Below are positions 1 to 7,486 of a stretch of DNA of 16,103 nucleotides, in pieces (position 1 is the first letter of the stretch; each line of letters begins with the position of its first letter). Under the pieces are notes generated by a model. It worked only from the letters and a program-made list of their open reading frames with translations, was not told the DNA's origin and did no database searches. The position numbers and the translations under genes are program-made. Source of the DNA: Candidatus Zhuqueibacterota bacterium (GTDB lineage Bacteria; Zhuqueibacterota; Zhuqueibacteria; Thermofontimicrobiales; Thiofontviventaceae); the NCBI GenBank assembly GCA_014729735.1, contig WJJN01000185.1, positions 1-16,103 of the forward strand, written 5' to 3'.

Positions 1-761
1 CCTCGGGCATCGCCATCCATTTTCGTGAGAACGATCCCGTCAAAATCGATACGCTGCAGGAACTCGCTTGCAGTATTCACGGCATCCTGTCCCGTCATGC
101 CATCGGCAACGAATAAAATTTCCCGCGGCTTGGTTTTGTCCTTGATTTGTTGCAATTCCTGCATCAACTCATCATCGACATGAAGCCTGCCGGCAGTGTC
201 AAAAATAGCGACATCATAGCCATTTTTCTTGCAATATGGGATTGCCGACTGACACACTTCCACAGGCGTTTTGGATAAGTCCGCGATCACCGGTACATCA
301 ACTGCCTTCCCAACGACCTCGAGCTGCCGTACAGCAGCAGGTCTTCTAAGATCAGCGGCAACCAGAACGGGATTTTTCGCTTTTTCTTTGAGATGTAATG
401 CTAATTTCCCTGCCAGCGTCGTCTTACCCGATCCCTGCAATCCGGTCAACATGATGATATTGGGAATCGATCCGTCAAAATTGATGGGGGCGTCGCTTCT
501 TCCCATCAGCTCGGTTAATTCATCGTGAATGATTTTCACTATCTGCTGTCCGGGAGTAATGCTCCGGACAACTTCTGTTCCCAGTGATTTTTGTTGCACA
601 GATGTGATAAAGCTTTTGGCTACTTTGTAGTTCACATCTGCTTCGAGCAAAACCCTGCGAATTTCTCTCAAAGAACGGGTGATGTTTTTTTCCGTTATCT
701 TGCCCTGACCTTTGATCTGCCGGATAACGCTATCTAACTTATCTGAGAGTTCTTGAAACAT
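1..761 (-). CDS. ffh: Signal recognition particle GTPase Ffh (SRP54), 5' part only
   Basis: This is the protein subunit of the signal recognition particle. It binds SRP RNA and signal sequences of nascent membrane proteins and delivers ribosomes to FtsY at the inner membrane. The visible 253 codons cover the N-terminal helical bundle (about residues 1-90) and most of the G domain: P-loop GLQGSGKTT at 107-115, DTAGR at 188-192 and TKMDGDA from 246. The gene runs off the left edge, so the rest of the G domain and the methionine-rich M domain (about 200 residues of a usual 450) are missing. The ATG at 759-761 gives the standard MFQELSDKL start, although no clear Shine-Dalgarno precedes it. A terminator at 922-953 separates it from the fatty acid operon, so it probably has its own promoter in 762-921. 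Identification is secure from the motifs. Confidence 0.97.
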   Translation of the reverse strand, partial: MFQELSDKLDSVIRQIKGQGKITEKNITRSLREIRRVLLEADVNYKVAKSFITSVQQKSLGTEVVRSITPGQQIVKIIHDELTELMGRSDAPINFDGSIPNIIMLTGLQGSGKTTLAGKLALHLKEKAKNPVLVAADLRRPAAVRQLEVVGKAVDVPVIADLSKTPVEVCQSAIPYCKKNGYDVAIFDTAGRLHVDDELMQELQQIKDKTKPREILFVADGMTGQDAVNTASEFLQRIDFDGIVLTKMDGDAR

Positions 762-921
762 TTAAAAGCACTATTTCAATTAAATTGCTGAAAGATAATA
801 TAATTTTATTTATATTGCAAGCGTTATTTTGCAATTTATCAATCTCATTTGACCGTAACTTTAATAATAATAATTTTTTTCCTTATAATCAAGCAAAAAA
901 TTCATATTTGAAAAATTTTTC
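762..921 (-). other. AT-rich intergenic region upstream of ffh with dyad
   Basis: This gap must hold the ffh promoter because a terminator lies just upstream. It is very AT-rich and has no coding potential. A dyad ATTGCAA-N8-TTGCAAT occupies 814-835. A weak sigma70-like pair, TTGCAA then 17 bases then TATCTT on the minus strand, overlaps one arm of that dyad. Neither is strong enough to call with confidence. Confidence 0.35.
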
Positions 922-953
922 AAAAAAATCCCCGATTATTAAATAGTCGGGGG
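922..953 (-). terminator. Rho-independent terminator of the fatty acid operon
   Basis: Reading the minus strand, a stem CCCCGA/TCGGGG (930-935 with 947-952) extends past one mismatch with AT pairs around an AT loop. It is followed directly by seven T residues (complement of 922-928). It lies 18 bases after the stop codon of the acyl-CoA dehydrogenase, so it ends the long operon and insulates ffh. Confidence 0.85.
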
Positions 954-970
954 AATTTTGACTGGTCGAG

Positions 971-2131
971 CTATTTGGTCATGCTTGCGCTTTCACGAAT
1001 TAAATTTCTTGCGATTACCAGTCTCTGGATTTGATTCGTGCCTTCATAAATTTGGGTGATTTTTGCATCACGCATAAATTTTTCCGCGGGATATTCTTTC
1101 ATGTATCCGTATCCTCCGAAAATCTGCAACGCGTCGGTGGTGACTTTCATCGCCACGTCCGAGGCAAATAGTTTGCACATCGCAGATTCTCTGGCGATAT
1201 TTTTCATGCCGTTATCGATCATCCGCGCAGTGGCGTAGATCATTGCCCGGGCGGCTTCTATTTGCGTTGCCATATCCGCTAACATAAATTGAATTCCCTG
1301 AAACGAAGTAATCGCCTGTCCGAATTGCTCGCGCTGGCGGGCGTATTCAATTGCTGCATCAAATGCGCCCTGGGCAATTCCCAATGCCTGCGACGCCACG
1401 CCGGGTCTCGATTTGTCCAGCGTTTTCATGGCGACCATAAATCCCTGTCCCTCTTTGCCGAGGACATTTTCTACCGGCACTTCACAGTCTTCAAAAATGA
1501 CTTCACTGGTAACCGAAGCGCGAATACCCATTTTGTCTTCTTTTTTTCCATACGACAATCCGGGGGTTCCGTCTTCAACAACAAATGCGGTAGCCCCTCG
1601 GCTGCCTTTATCAGGATCGGTGCTTGCAATCACCGTATAAATTTTCGCGATGCTTCCGTTGGTGATAAAATGCTTTCTTCCATTGATAATATACTTATCG
1701 CCTTTTTTAACAGCTCTGGTTTTGATTGCGCTGGCGTCCGAACCAGCGTCCGGTTCGGTCAGGCAAAAAGCAGCTAAATGTTTCCCCGCAGCGAGATCGG
1801 GCAGATACTTTTGTTTTTGATCTTCGGTGCCCGAAATCATGACAGGAAACGTTCCCAGTGCAGAGGCAGCCACGCTTAACGAAATCCCCCCGCAGGCTTT
1901 TGATAATTCTTCAGTGACGATACACAGATCTGTGACTCCCCCACCCATGCCGTCATAATCGATATCCACAAATATCCGGAAAAGATCGAGTTCTGCAAAC
2001 AGTTTTACCAATTCCCACGGGAACTCATTCGCCTGATCATAATGCGCTGCGACTGGCTTCACTTTTTCCTGAGCGACCTTGCGAACCAAATTCTGAAGTT
2101 CTTTTTGTTCGTCTGTAAAAAAATAATCCAT
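971..2131 (-). CDS. Acyl-CoA dehydrogenase (butyryl-CoA dehydrogenase-like)
   Basis: A soluble FAD enzyme that introduces the 2,3 double bond into acyl-CoA thioesters and passes electrons to ETF. The 386 residues match the usual 380-390. Visible motifs are the flavin/substrate segment AFCLTEPDAGSD (about 120-131), the RQREQFGQAITSFQGIQF helix, GGYGYMKEYP, and IYEGTNQIQRLVIAR near the end. There Glu363 aligns with the catalytic base of short-chain acyl-CoA dehydrogenases. The ATG at 2129-2131 was chosen because GGGAGGAG sits just upstream; an in-frame TTG seven codons earlier overlaps rnc and lacks such a site. It is the last gene of the fatty acid operon, 17 bases after rnc, before the terminator. 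No etfAB genes are nearby. The preferred chain length is inferred from family resemblance only, and its presence beside biosynthetic genes is odd. Confidence 0.93.
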   Translation of the reverse strand: MDYFFTDEQKELQNLVRKVAQEKVKPVAAHYDQANEFPWELVKLFAELDLFRIFVDIDYDGMGGGVTDLCIVTEELSKACGGISLSVAASALGTFPVMISGTEDQKQKYLPDLAAGKHLAAFCLTEPDAGSDASAIKTRAVKKGDKYIINGRKHFITNGSIAKIYTVIASTDPDKGSRGATAFVVEDGTPGLSYGKKEDKMGIRASVTSEVIFEDCEVPVENVLGKEGQGFMVAMKTLDKSRPGVASQALGIAQGAFDAAIEYARQREQFGQAITSFQGIQFMLADMATQIEAARAMIYATARMIDNGMKNIARESAMCKLFASDVAMKVTTDALQIFGGYGYMKEYPAEKFMRDAKITQIYEGTNQIQRLVIARNLIRESASMTK

Positions 2132-2148
2132 TTTGCTCCTCCCATGCT

Positions 2149-2922
2149 TCAAATAATTGTGAGTTTCTTAAGAGCGTTCTTTGCTGCCATCTGTTCAGCT
2201 TTCTTTTTGCTATTTCCAACACCAATACCTAAAATTTTATCATTGATATTCACCTCGATAGTGAATGTTTTATTATGATCCGGTCCGTCCTCGTGCTTCA
2301 CGTTATAATATGGCAGTCCGTAACATTTGCTCTGAGAATATTCCAGCAAAATGCTTTTATAGTTTTGATTTTGCTCTTCGTTTAGAATAGTATCCAGGCG
2401 ACATAATATGTAGTTATTCACAAATTCGACCGCTTCGTCCAGACCGCCGTCGATGTAAATTGCCCCGGTAATCGCCTCCATTGCATCCGCCACAATTGAG
2501 GGTCTTTTACGACCACCTGCACGCTCTTCAGCTTCATTCATTAAAATGTATTTGCCTAATTGCATGCTGTTGGCAATTTTCGCCAGAACTTTTCGGCTAA
2601 CGACAAGAGACTTCATTGCCGTAAGTTCGCCCTCTTCTTTATCCGGATAATCCTTGAACAGGTGTTCGGTAACAACGAGACCGAGAACTGCATCACCCAA
2701 CAATTCCAACCTTTCATTAGAGGATAATCGTTCTTCACCGCTTATCGAAAGATATGATCGATGTTTTAATGCCTGGATAATTATTTTTTTATCTGAAAAT
2801 GTGTAGTTAAATTTCTGTTCCAGCTCGTGAATTAAAGAATCGGAAATGAATTTCTTCTTTTCCGTCTTGAATACTTTTCGAAAAAATTGCGCAATTTTTG
2901 ATTTTTTGCTATTCGGCTGCAT
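2149..2922 (-). CDS. rnc: Ribonuclease III
   Basis: Double-strand-specific endoribonuclease that processes rRNA precursors and structured RNAs in the cytoplasm. At 257 residues it is slightly longer than E. coli Rnc (226), because of a lysine-rich N-terminal extension of about 25 residues. The catalytic domain carries the signature NERLELLGD (69-77), and the acidic metal ligands are visible as Glu73, Asp77, Asp146 and Glu149. A double-stranded-RNA-binding domain spans about 187-256 and ends in KKAEQMAAKNALKKL. The ATG is preceded by AAGGA and lies six bases after the fabF stop, so the two are probably translationally coupled. The order fabF-rnc is common in bacterial fab clusters, which supports the call. 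Confidence 0.96.
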   Translation of the reverse strand: MQPNSKKSKIAQFFRKVFKTEKKKFISDSLIHELEQKFNYTFSDKKIIIQALKHRSYLSISGEERLSSNERLELLGDAVLGLVVTEHLFKDYPDKEEGELTAMKSLVVSRKVLAKIANSMQLGKYILMNEAEERAGGRKRPSIVADAMEAITGAIYIDGGLDEAVEFVNNYILCRLDTILNEEQNQNYKSILLEYSQSKCYGLPYYNVKHEDGPDHNKTFTIEVNINDKILGIGVGNSKKKAEQMAAKNALKKLTII

Positions 2923-2928
2923 GGATCC

Positions 2929-4170
2929 TTAGGGTTGATAAGACTTCACAGCTATCGTTGCATTGTGCCCACCAAAACCGAATGAATTTGAAATCGCCAG
3001 GTTTACTTCTTTATCCAATGCTTTATTTGGAACATAATTTAAATCGCATTCGGGATCTGGTGTTGAATAATTTATTGTCGGATGAATCTTTTTATTTTGC
3101 ATTGTCAAAACAGTTGCAATAAGTTCCAGTCCTCCGGAAGCTCCCAGCAGATGCCCGATCATTGATTTGGTAGAACTCACGGGAATATTCGGTGCGAACT
3201 CTCCGAAAACGCTCTTTATTGCCTGTGTTTCAGTTTTGTCATTATGGGGAGTCGACGTTCCATGGGCATTAATATAATCCACTTCGGAAATATCGGCACC
3301 GGCATCCCGGAGTGCAAGTTTCATGGATCGGATTGCACCATTTCCTCCCGGCACAGGTGCGGTTATGTGATAGGCATCGGCTGTATATCCGACTCCAACC
3401 ACTTCAGCATAAATTTTGGCATTTCTTTTCAGTGCATGTTCTTCGGATTCGAGGACCAAAATTCCGGCACCTTCTCCCATGACAAAGCCATCACGGTCGG
3501 CATCGAACGGACGGCTGGCTATTTTGGGATCATCATTACGCGACGATAGTGCTTTCATATTGGTGAAACCGGCAATTCCCATCCGGGTGATTGCAGCTTC
3601 GCTACCGCCGGTAATCATAACATCGGCTTCGCCGAATTGAATCAGCCGAAACGAATTACCGATGGCATGGGAACTCGAAGCACATGCCGATGTTGTAGCG
3701 TAATTCGCTCCTCTGAATCCGTATTTTATACTGATATGTCCCGGAGTAATATCAGAAATCATCATCGGAATAAAAAACGGACTGATCTTTTTGGGACCTT
3801 TTGAGAACAGGTTATAATACTGCTGTTCAAAAGTATCCATGCCGCCGATGCCCGATCCTGTAATAACACCACATCGATCCAGATCCAGTTTCTCGGTATT
3901 TAATCCGGAATCAGCCACGGCGAGCTGGGTTGCAGCCAGTGCGAAATGGGTGAAATGATCCATTCGCCGTGCTTCTTTTTTATCGATCCAATCGGTGACA
4001 TTGAAATCCCTTACTTGAGCGGCAAACCGAACTTCAAGATCCGATGTTTCAATACCTGTTATCATATCCGTTCCACTCACTCCATTGACAAGGGATTCCC
4101 AATATTTATCTAATGTATGTCCGAGCGGACTTATGACGCCCATCCCGGTGATTACAACTTTATGCTTCAT
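2929..4170 (-). CDS. fabF: 3-oxoacyl-ACP synthase II (KAS II)
   Basis: Condensing enzyme that elongates acyl-ACP with malonyl-ACP in type II fatty acid synthesis. The 413 residues equal the family norm. The Cys-His-His triad is intact: Cys163 in TTSACASSSHAIG, His303 in NAHGTSTPHNDKTE and His340 in KSMIGHLLGASGG, with Lys335 alongside. The glycine-rich end FGFGGHNATIAV is also present. The start ATG follows a GGGAG at suitable spacing and gives the usual MKHKVVITGMG opening. It lies downstream of acpP across a 115-base gap and directly upstream of rnc. His rather than Asn at the third active-site position and the full length fit a working KAS II, not a chain-length factor. Confidence 0.97.
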   Translation of the reverse strand: MKHKVVITGMGVISPLGHTLDKYWESLVNGVSGTDMITGIETSDLEVRFAAQVRDFNVTDWIDKKEARRMDHFTHFALAATQLAVADSGLNTEKLDLDRCGVITGSGIGGMDTFEQQYYNLFSKGPKKISPFFIPMMISDITPGHISIKYGFRGANYATTSACASSSHAIGNSFRLIQFGEADVMITGGSEAAITRMGIAGFTNMKALSSRNDDPKIASRPFDADRDGFVMGEGAGILVLESEEHALKRNAKIYAEVVGVGYTADAYHITAPVPGGNGAIRSMKLALRDAGADISEVDYINAHGTSTPHNDKTETQAIKSVFGEFAPNIPVSSTKSMIGHLLGASGGLELIATVLTMQNKKIHPTINYSTPDPECDLNYVPNKALDKEVNLAISNSFGFGGHNATIAVKSYQP

Positions 4171-4285
4171 TCAATACTCCCTGGACAAGTTGACTTATTT
4201 TTTTCCTCCATAGCAATTGCGCCGGAAAATTGATGTACACATAACCAATCGTTCCGACGCACTTTATTGCCTAATCCTGAAAGGT

Positions 4286-4522
4286 TTATTCCTCTACCTT
4301 TTCTGTAAGATACTTTATTGCCGTGCCCACGGTGGTAATTTTCTCAGCGTCTTCATCAGGAATTTCAATATTGAATTCCTCTTCAAAAGCCATCACCAAT
4401 TCCACCGTATCCAATGAATCGGCGCCAAGGTCTTCGATAAAATGAGCGTTTTCCGTGACCTCATTTTCATCAACGCCTAACTGATCAACAATGATCTCTT
4501 TGACTTTTTGCTCTAAAGCCAT
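4286..4522 (-). CDS. acpP: Acyl carrier protein
   Basis: A small acidic four-helix protein that carries growing acyl chains on a phosphopantetheine arm. Its 78 residues are the usual length. The attachment serine is Ser36 in the motif GADSLDTVELVMAFEEEF, and the whole sequence is rich in Glu and Asp. The ATG is preceded by AGGAGGTG at ideal spacing, fitting the high expression normally needed for this protein. It sits between fabG and fabF, the commonest arrangement of the cluster. Confidence 0.98.
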   Translation of the reverse strand: MALEQKVKEIIVDQLGVDENEVTENAHFIEDLGADSLDTVELVMAFEEEFNIEIPDEDAEKITTVGTAIKYLTEKVEE

Positions 4523-4526
4523 TTTT

Positions 4527-4534
4527 CACCTCCT
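4527..4534 (-). promoter_or_regulatory. Strong Shine-Dalgarno of acpP
   Basis: AGGAGGTG on the minus strand, with six bases between AGGAGG and the acpP ATG. It is one of the strongest ribosome-binding sites in the operon, as expected for an abundant carrier protein. Confidence 0.85.
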
Positions 4535-4566
4535 ATTAGTGTTATAATAATTGACAAATTGTGCAC

Positions 4567-5307
4567 CTACATCACCATTCCGCCATCAACATGTAGTACC
4601 TGACCTGTGATGTAATCAGCATCTTCCGAAACCAGGAAAGAGACGGCGTTTGCAATATCTTCCGGTTTCCCCCCTCTTTTTAAAGGTATAATATTCATAA
4701 ATGCGTCGATTGCCTTTTCCGGCAATACTTTTGTCATTTCCGTTTCAATGTAACCGGGTGCCACGGCATTGACAGTAATTCCACGCGCAGCAAGTTCTTT
4801 TGCCGCACTTTTCGTCAGACTGATTACCCCACCTTTGGATGCGGAATAATTCGCCTGTCCGGCATTACCCATAACCCCGACAACAGATGAAATATTTACT
4901 ATTTTTCCCTGTCGTTGTTTCATCATTATTTTAGAAGCTGCTTTCAGGCAATTAAAAGAACCTTTTAAATTGACTGCAATAACGGAATCCCATTCTGCCT
5001 CGCTCATCCGGATAATCAAATTGTCTCGTGTGATTCCGGCATTATTAATGAGAATATCGACTTTGGAAAATGCTTCTATGGTCCGGGTGAACAAATCTTC
5101 CACTTCTTCGATTTTGGTAATATCGACTCGAACAGCCAACGTTCGCACGCCGAGCTTCTCTATCTCTTTTGCAGTTGCGTCAACTTCTTCCAAAATATCG
5201 CATAGAACAATATCCGCGCCCTCTTTTGCCAGGCGCTCGGCAATTGATTTGCCAATCCCCCGCGCAGCGCCTGTGACAATGGCGACTTTCCCGTCTATTT
5301 TTCCCAT
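4567..5307 (-). CDS. fabG: 3-oxoacyl-ACP reductase
   Basis: NADPH-dependent short-chain dehydrogenase that reduces 3-oxoacyl-ACP in each elongation cycle. It has 246 residues, typical of FabG. The cofactor motif TGAARGIG lies at about 12-19, NNAG at 88-91, and the catalytic tetrad is Asn113, Ser141, Tyr154 and Lys158 (YSASK). The C-terminal half has VNAVAPGYIETEM and ends in the usual TGQVLHVDGGMVM. The ATG at 5305-5307 was chosen because GGAGGG lies directly upstream and it opens as MGKIDGKVAIVTG; a longer frame with ten extra residues has no ribosome site. It lies 44 bases upstream of acpP and is separated from fabD by a short palindromic element. Confidence 0.97.
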   Translation of the reverse strand: MGKIDGKVAIVTGAARGIGKSIAERLAKEGADIVLCDILEEVDATAKEIEKLGVRTLAVRVDITKIEEVEDLFTRTIEAFSKVDILINNAGITRDNLIIRMSEAEWDSVIAVNLKGSFNCLKAASKIMMKQRQGKIVNISSVVGVMGNAGQANYSASKGGVISLTKSAAKELAARGITVNAVAPGYIETEMTKVLPEKAIDAFMNIIPLKRGGKPEDIANAVSFLVSEDADYITGQVLHVDGGMVM

Positions 5308-5362
5308 GGTCCCTCCTCTTTTATGCAATAACCGCAAACCAAAATATATCTATTTCTAATAT

Positions 5363-5428
5363 CTGTCATTCTGATTGCGCCGTCTTTTTGGCGTATGAAG
5401 CCTGTCCTGAGTGAAGCTGATATGACAG
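5363..5428. repeat. Short interspersed palindromic element, degenerate copy
   Basis: In the 134-base gap between fabD and fabG, a 66-base stretch is bounded by perfect 7-bp inverted ends, CTGTCAT (5363-5369) and ATGACAG (5422-5428). It has an inner hairpin CGCC/GGCG and a segment CCTGTCCTGAGTGAAG resembling extragenic repeats seen in many genomes. Its TGTCATTC end is shared with the element at 11632-11705. It contains no reading frame. It could be a REP/MITE-like relic or an RNA hairpin that modulates the operon transcript. Confidence 0.55.
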
Positions 5429-5471
5429 TTTTTAAATTTTCATTCAGATACTAACCAGGAAAAGCCGATTT

Positions 5472-6392
5472 TCAACTTATGGCTTCAATCTCCTCCGGCG
5501 TGCCGATGGTGGCAACCCGAACACTGCGGTCGATGCTTCGCATCAATCCTTTTAAAACGTTTTTCGGACCAACTTCATAAAACATTCCGGCGCCGTCGAG
5601 AATCATATTCCTAATGGATTCCGCCCATTGCACGGGAAAAGTCAATTGTTTAAAAAGCAGTTCCCTGATTTCAACCGGCTCTGTTACCGGCTTTGCCGTG
5701 ACATTGTTATAAACCGGAATTTCGGCTTTCACAAAACTTGTAGCTTCCAGTTTTTCTTTCAACCCATTTTGGGCAAATTCCATTAACGGCGAATGAAATG
5801 CTCCGCTCACCACCAATTGTACGACCTTTTTCGCACCGTTTTCTTTTGCCAGCTCCATGGCTTTTTGAACTCCCTCCACAGATCCGGAAATGACGATTTG
5901 TGATGATGAATTAAAATTTGCCGGCTGTACGATTCCTGCCTGTTCTGCTTCTTTGCAAATATTCTTCAATTCTTCGGCATTCAGTCCAAGAACTGCTGCC
6001 ATGGAGCCCGGATTGTGCTCACCGGCTTGCTGCATCAGCTCAGCCCGGAGTTTTACAAGTTCCAGCGCCGATTCAAAGCCAAGTGCACCTGCCGTTACCA
6101 GCGCCGAATACTCACCCAAACTATGTCCGGCGACCATATCCGGACGGAATCCTTTTTCCGCGAGCAGCAAATTTACGATAACGCTATGAACAAATATTGC
6201 AGGCTGCGTGACTCGTGTCTGCTTTAATTCATCTTCCGGTCCTTCGAACGAGATTTTGCTGAGCTTGAAACCCAAAATATCATCGGCTGTTTGATAAATA
6301 TCATGCGCTCGTTCGTATCTTTGTATTAGATCCACACCCATGCCAACATACTGCGATGCCTGTCCCGGAAATATGAAAGCTTTTTTAGCCAC
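5472..6392 (-). CDS. fabD: Malonyl-CoA:ACP transacylase
   Basis: Moves the malonyl group from CoA to ACP, supplying the extender for fatty acid synthesis. The 306 residues match the family. The oxyanion motif FPGQASQ lies at 8-14, the nucleophile Ser91 in GHSLGEYSAL, the malonate-binding Arg116, and the general base His200 in SGAFHSPLM. The start is GTG (6390-6392), three bases after the stop of the lipoprotein gene. The initiation region overlaps the upstream coding end, where AAGGAAAGGAA serves as a plausible ribosome site. No in-frame ATG nearby would keep the conserved N-terminal strand. Confidence 0.96.
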   Translation of the reverse strand: MAKKAFIFPGQASQYVGMGVDLIQRYERAHDIYQTADDILGFKLSKISFEGPEDELKQTRVTQPAIFVHSVIVNLLLAEKGFRPDMVAGHSLGEYSALVTAGALGFESALELVKLRAELMQQAGEHNPGSMAAVLGLNAEELKNICKEAEQAGIVQPANFNSSSQIVISGSVEGVQKAMELAKENGAKKVVQLVVSGAFHSPLMEFAQNGLKEKLEATSFVKAEIPVYNNVTAKPVTEPVEIRELLFKQLTFPVQWAESIRNMILDGAGMFYEVGPKNVLKGLMRSIDRSVRVATIGTPEEIEAIS

Positions 6393-6395
6393 GCG

Positions 6396-7475
6396 TTAGT
6401 TCCTTTCCTTGATCTGTTCGATTTCTTTCTGTTTTAAGAAACGAGCCGGCGGATATTTTTCGAGCAATTCCGTCAGCTTTTTGCTTTTGCGATTCCGGTC
6501 CCCGGCAATTTTATCCAGTGCCTTTTGATAAGGTTCCTCATCGCTGATTAGTTGTGCTCTGCGGTAGTATTCTTCGGCTTTTTCGTATTCTCTAAGCGCT
6601 TCATAAGCAACTCCAATATTATATTGAATACCGGCATCATTGGGAGAATTTTGTACTGCCTTCAGCCAGGCGTCGATTGCTTCCTGCCACATACCATCCT
6701 GTGCGTAAATAAGACCTTCTTCCACAAAGTGAACTCCAGTTGACAGCGGTCGACGGACGGTCTTTAACCGCGGCTTTATTAATTCGATAAACTCATTGAT
6801 AACCTGCTGCGACAGTTCCGTCAATATTTCCATTTCAGATGGCAGACTTTTCATCTGTTCATCCGGAACTTTACCGCTATCATATTTTTTTTCGATCCTT
6901 TCAACCAGCGCCAGGCTACCCGAATTACCATCAGCCAACATAAACTCCATAGCCACCATCCCTTTTCGGATGGTATATTTCTGTTCGACTAATTTTACTT
7001 CCAGCAGCTTTTTCTTAACGATTTCGCCGTCGACTTCTTCTTCTAAAATATTTCCCAATTCATCGCGCTGGTATTTTCCGGTCCAAATACGCTTCTGAAT
7101 CTGCTCGGCTCCTTTTTCATCTGGAAATACTTTACAGGAATCGATTTTCAGGTATATCAGCCCGTCAGCATCCAGCGCCTGTCCCACTTCTTTAATTTTT
7201 GAAATATCTGTGAGATCGCTATTGGAATATCCTGCTTCTCTTAATTTTGTTTGAATTAAACCGGAATCATAACAATTAAAAAAATCCGTATTCGCAAATG
7301 CGCTTTCCAACTGCGAACGAATTTCATCTTTGAGATCTTTTTCACCATAAATATCGGCAATTACAATGTTCTTCAATCCCCAGAGAACATGTTTCGCCGG
7401 CGAATACATTTGGACTTTAACACCAGTTGCAGTGCAGTTTATCAGGAGCAGGACAATTGGTATTAGTTTCTTCAT
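6396..7475 (-). CDS. TPR-containing lipoprotein with CsgG/DUF6340-like N-terminal region
   Basis: I do not recognise a named function. The 359-residue protein starts with MKK, a hydrophobic stretch and a lipobox-like LLIN-Cys14, so it is probably an envelope lipoprotein, although Asn just before the cysteine is unusual. Residues about 33-115 (LKNIVIADIYG, a helix, then EVGQALDADGLIYLKI) have the strand-helix pattern of CsgG/LPP-type envelope proteins and recall DUF6340-type lipoproteins. Residues about 247-314 hold two tetratricopeptide repeats (EAIDAWLKAVQNSPNDAGIQYNIGVAYEALREYEKAEEYYRRA). The tail is basic and helical. It sits tightly between fabH (11 bases) and fabD (3 bases), so it must be co-transcribed with lipid synthesis genes. 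A role in envelope assembly matched to lipid supply is inference. No strong Shine-Dalgarno precedes the ATG. Confidence 0.8.
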   Translation of the reverse strand: MKKLIPIVLLLINCTATGVKVQMYSPAKHVLWGLKNIVIADIYGEKDLKDEIRSQLESAFANTDFFNCYDSGLIQTKLREAGYSNSDLTDISKIKEVGQALDADGLIYLKIDSCKVFPDEKGAEQIQKRIWTGKYQRDELGNILEEEVDGEIVKKKLLEVKLVEQKYTIRKGMVAMEFMLADGNSGSLALVERIEKKYDSGKVPDEQMKSLPSEMEILTELSQQVINEFIELIKPRLKTVRRPLSTGVHFVEEGLIYAQDGMWQEAIDAWLKAVQNSPNDAGIQYNIGVAYEALREYEKAEEYYRRAQLISDEEPYQKALDKIAGDRNRKSKKLTELLEKYPPARFLKQKEIEQIKERN

Positions 7476-7486
7476 GGCTTTTCAGA

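Noticed and set aside
1289..1777. Plus-strand open frame of 162 codons
   Set aside because: It is antisense to the acyl-CoA dehydrogenase and has no ribosome site or family resemblance.
4171..4285. Possible 14-codon leader peptide before fabF, with its stop overlapping the fabF ATG
   Set aside because: No Shine-Dalgarno precedes its ATG and the peptide shows no attenuator-like codon run or hairpin; chance is likely.
5308..5337. N-terminal extension of FabG by ten residues
   Set aside because: The GGAGGG site sits inside this extension, just before the internal ATG that gives the conserved FabG start.
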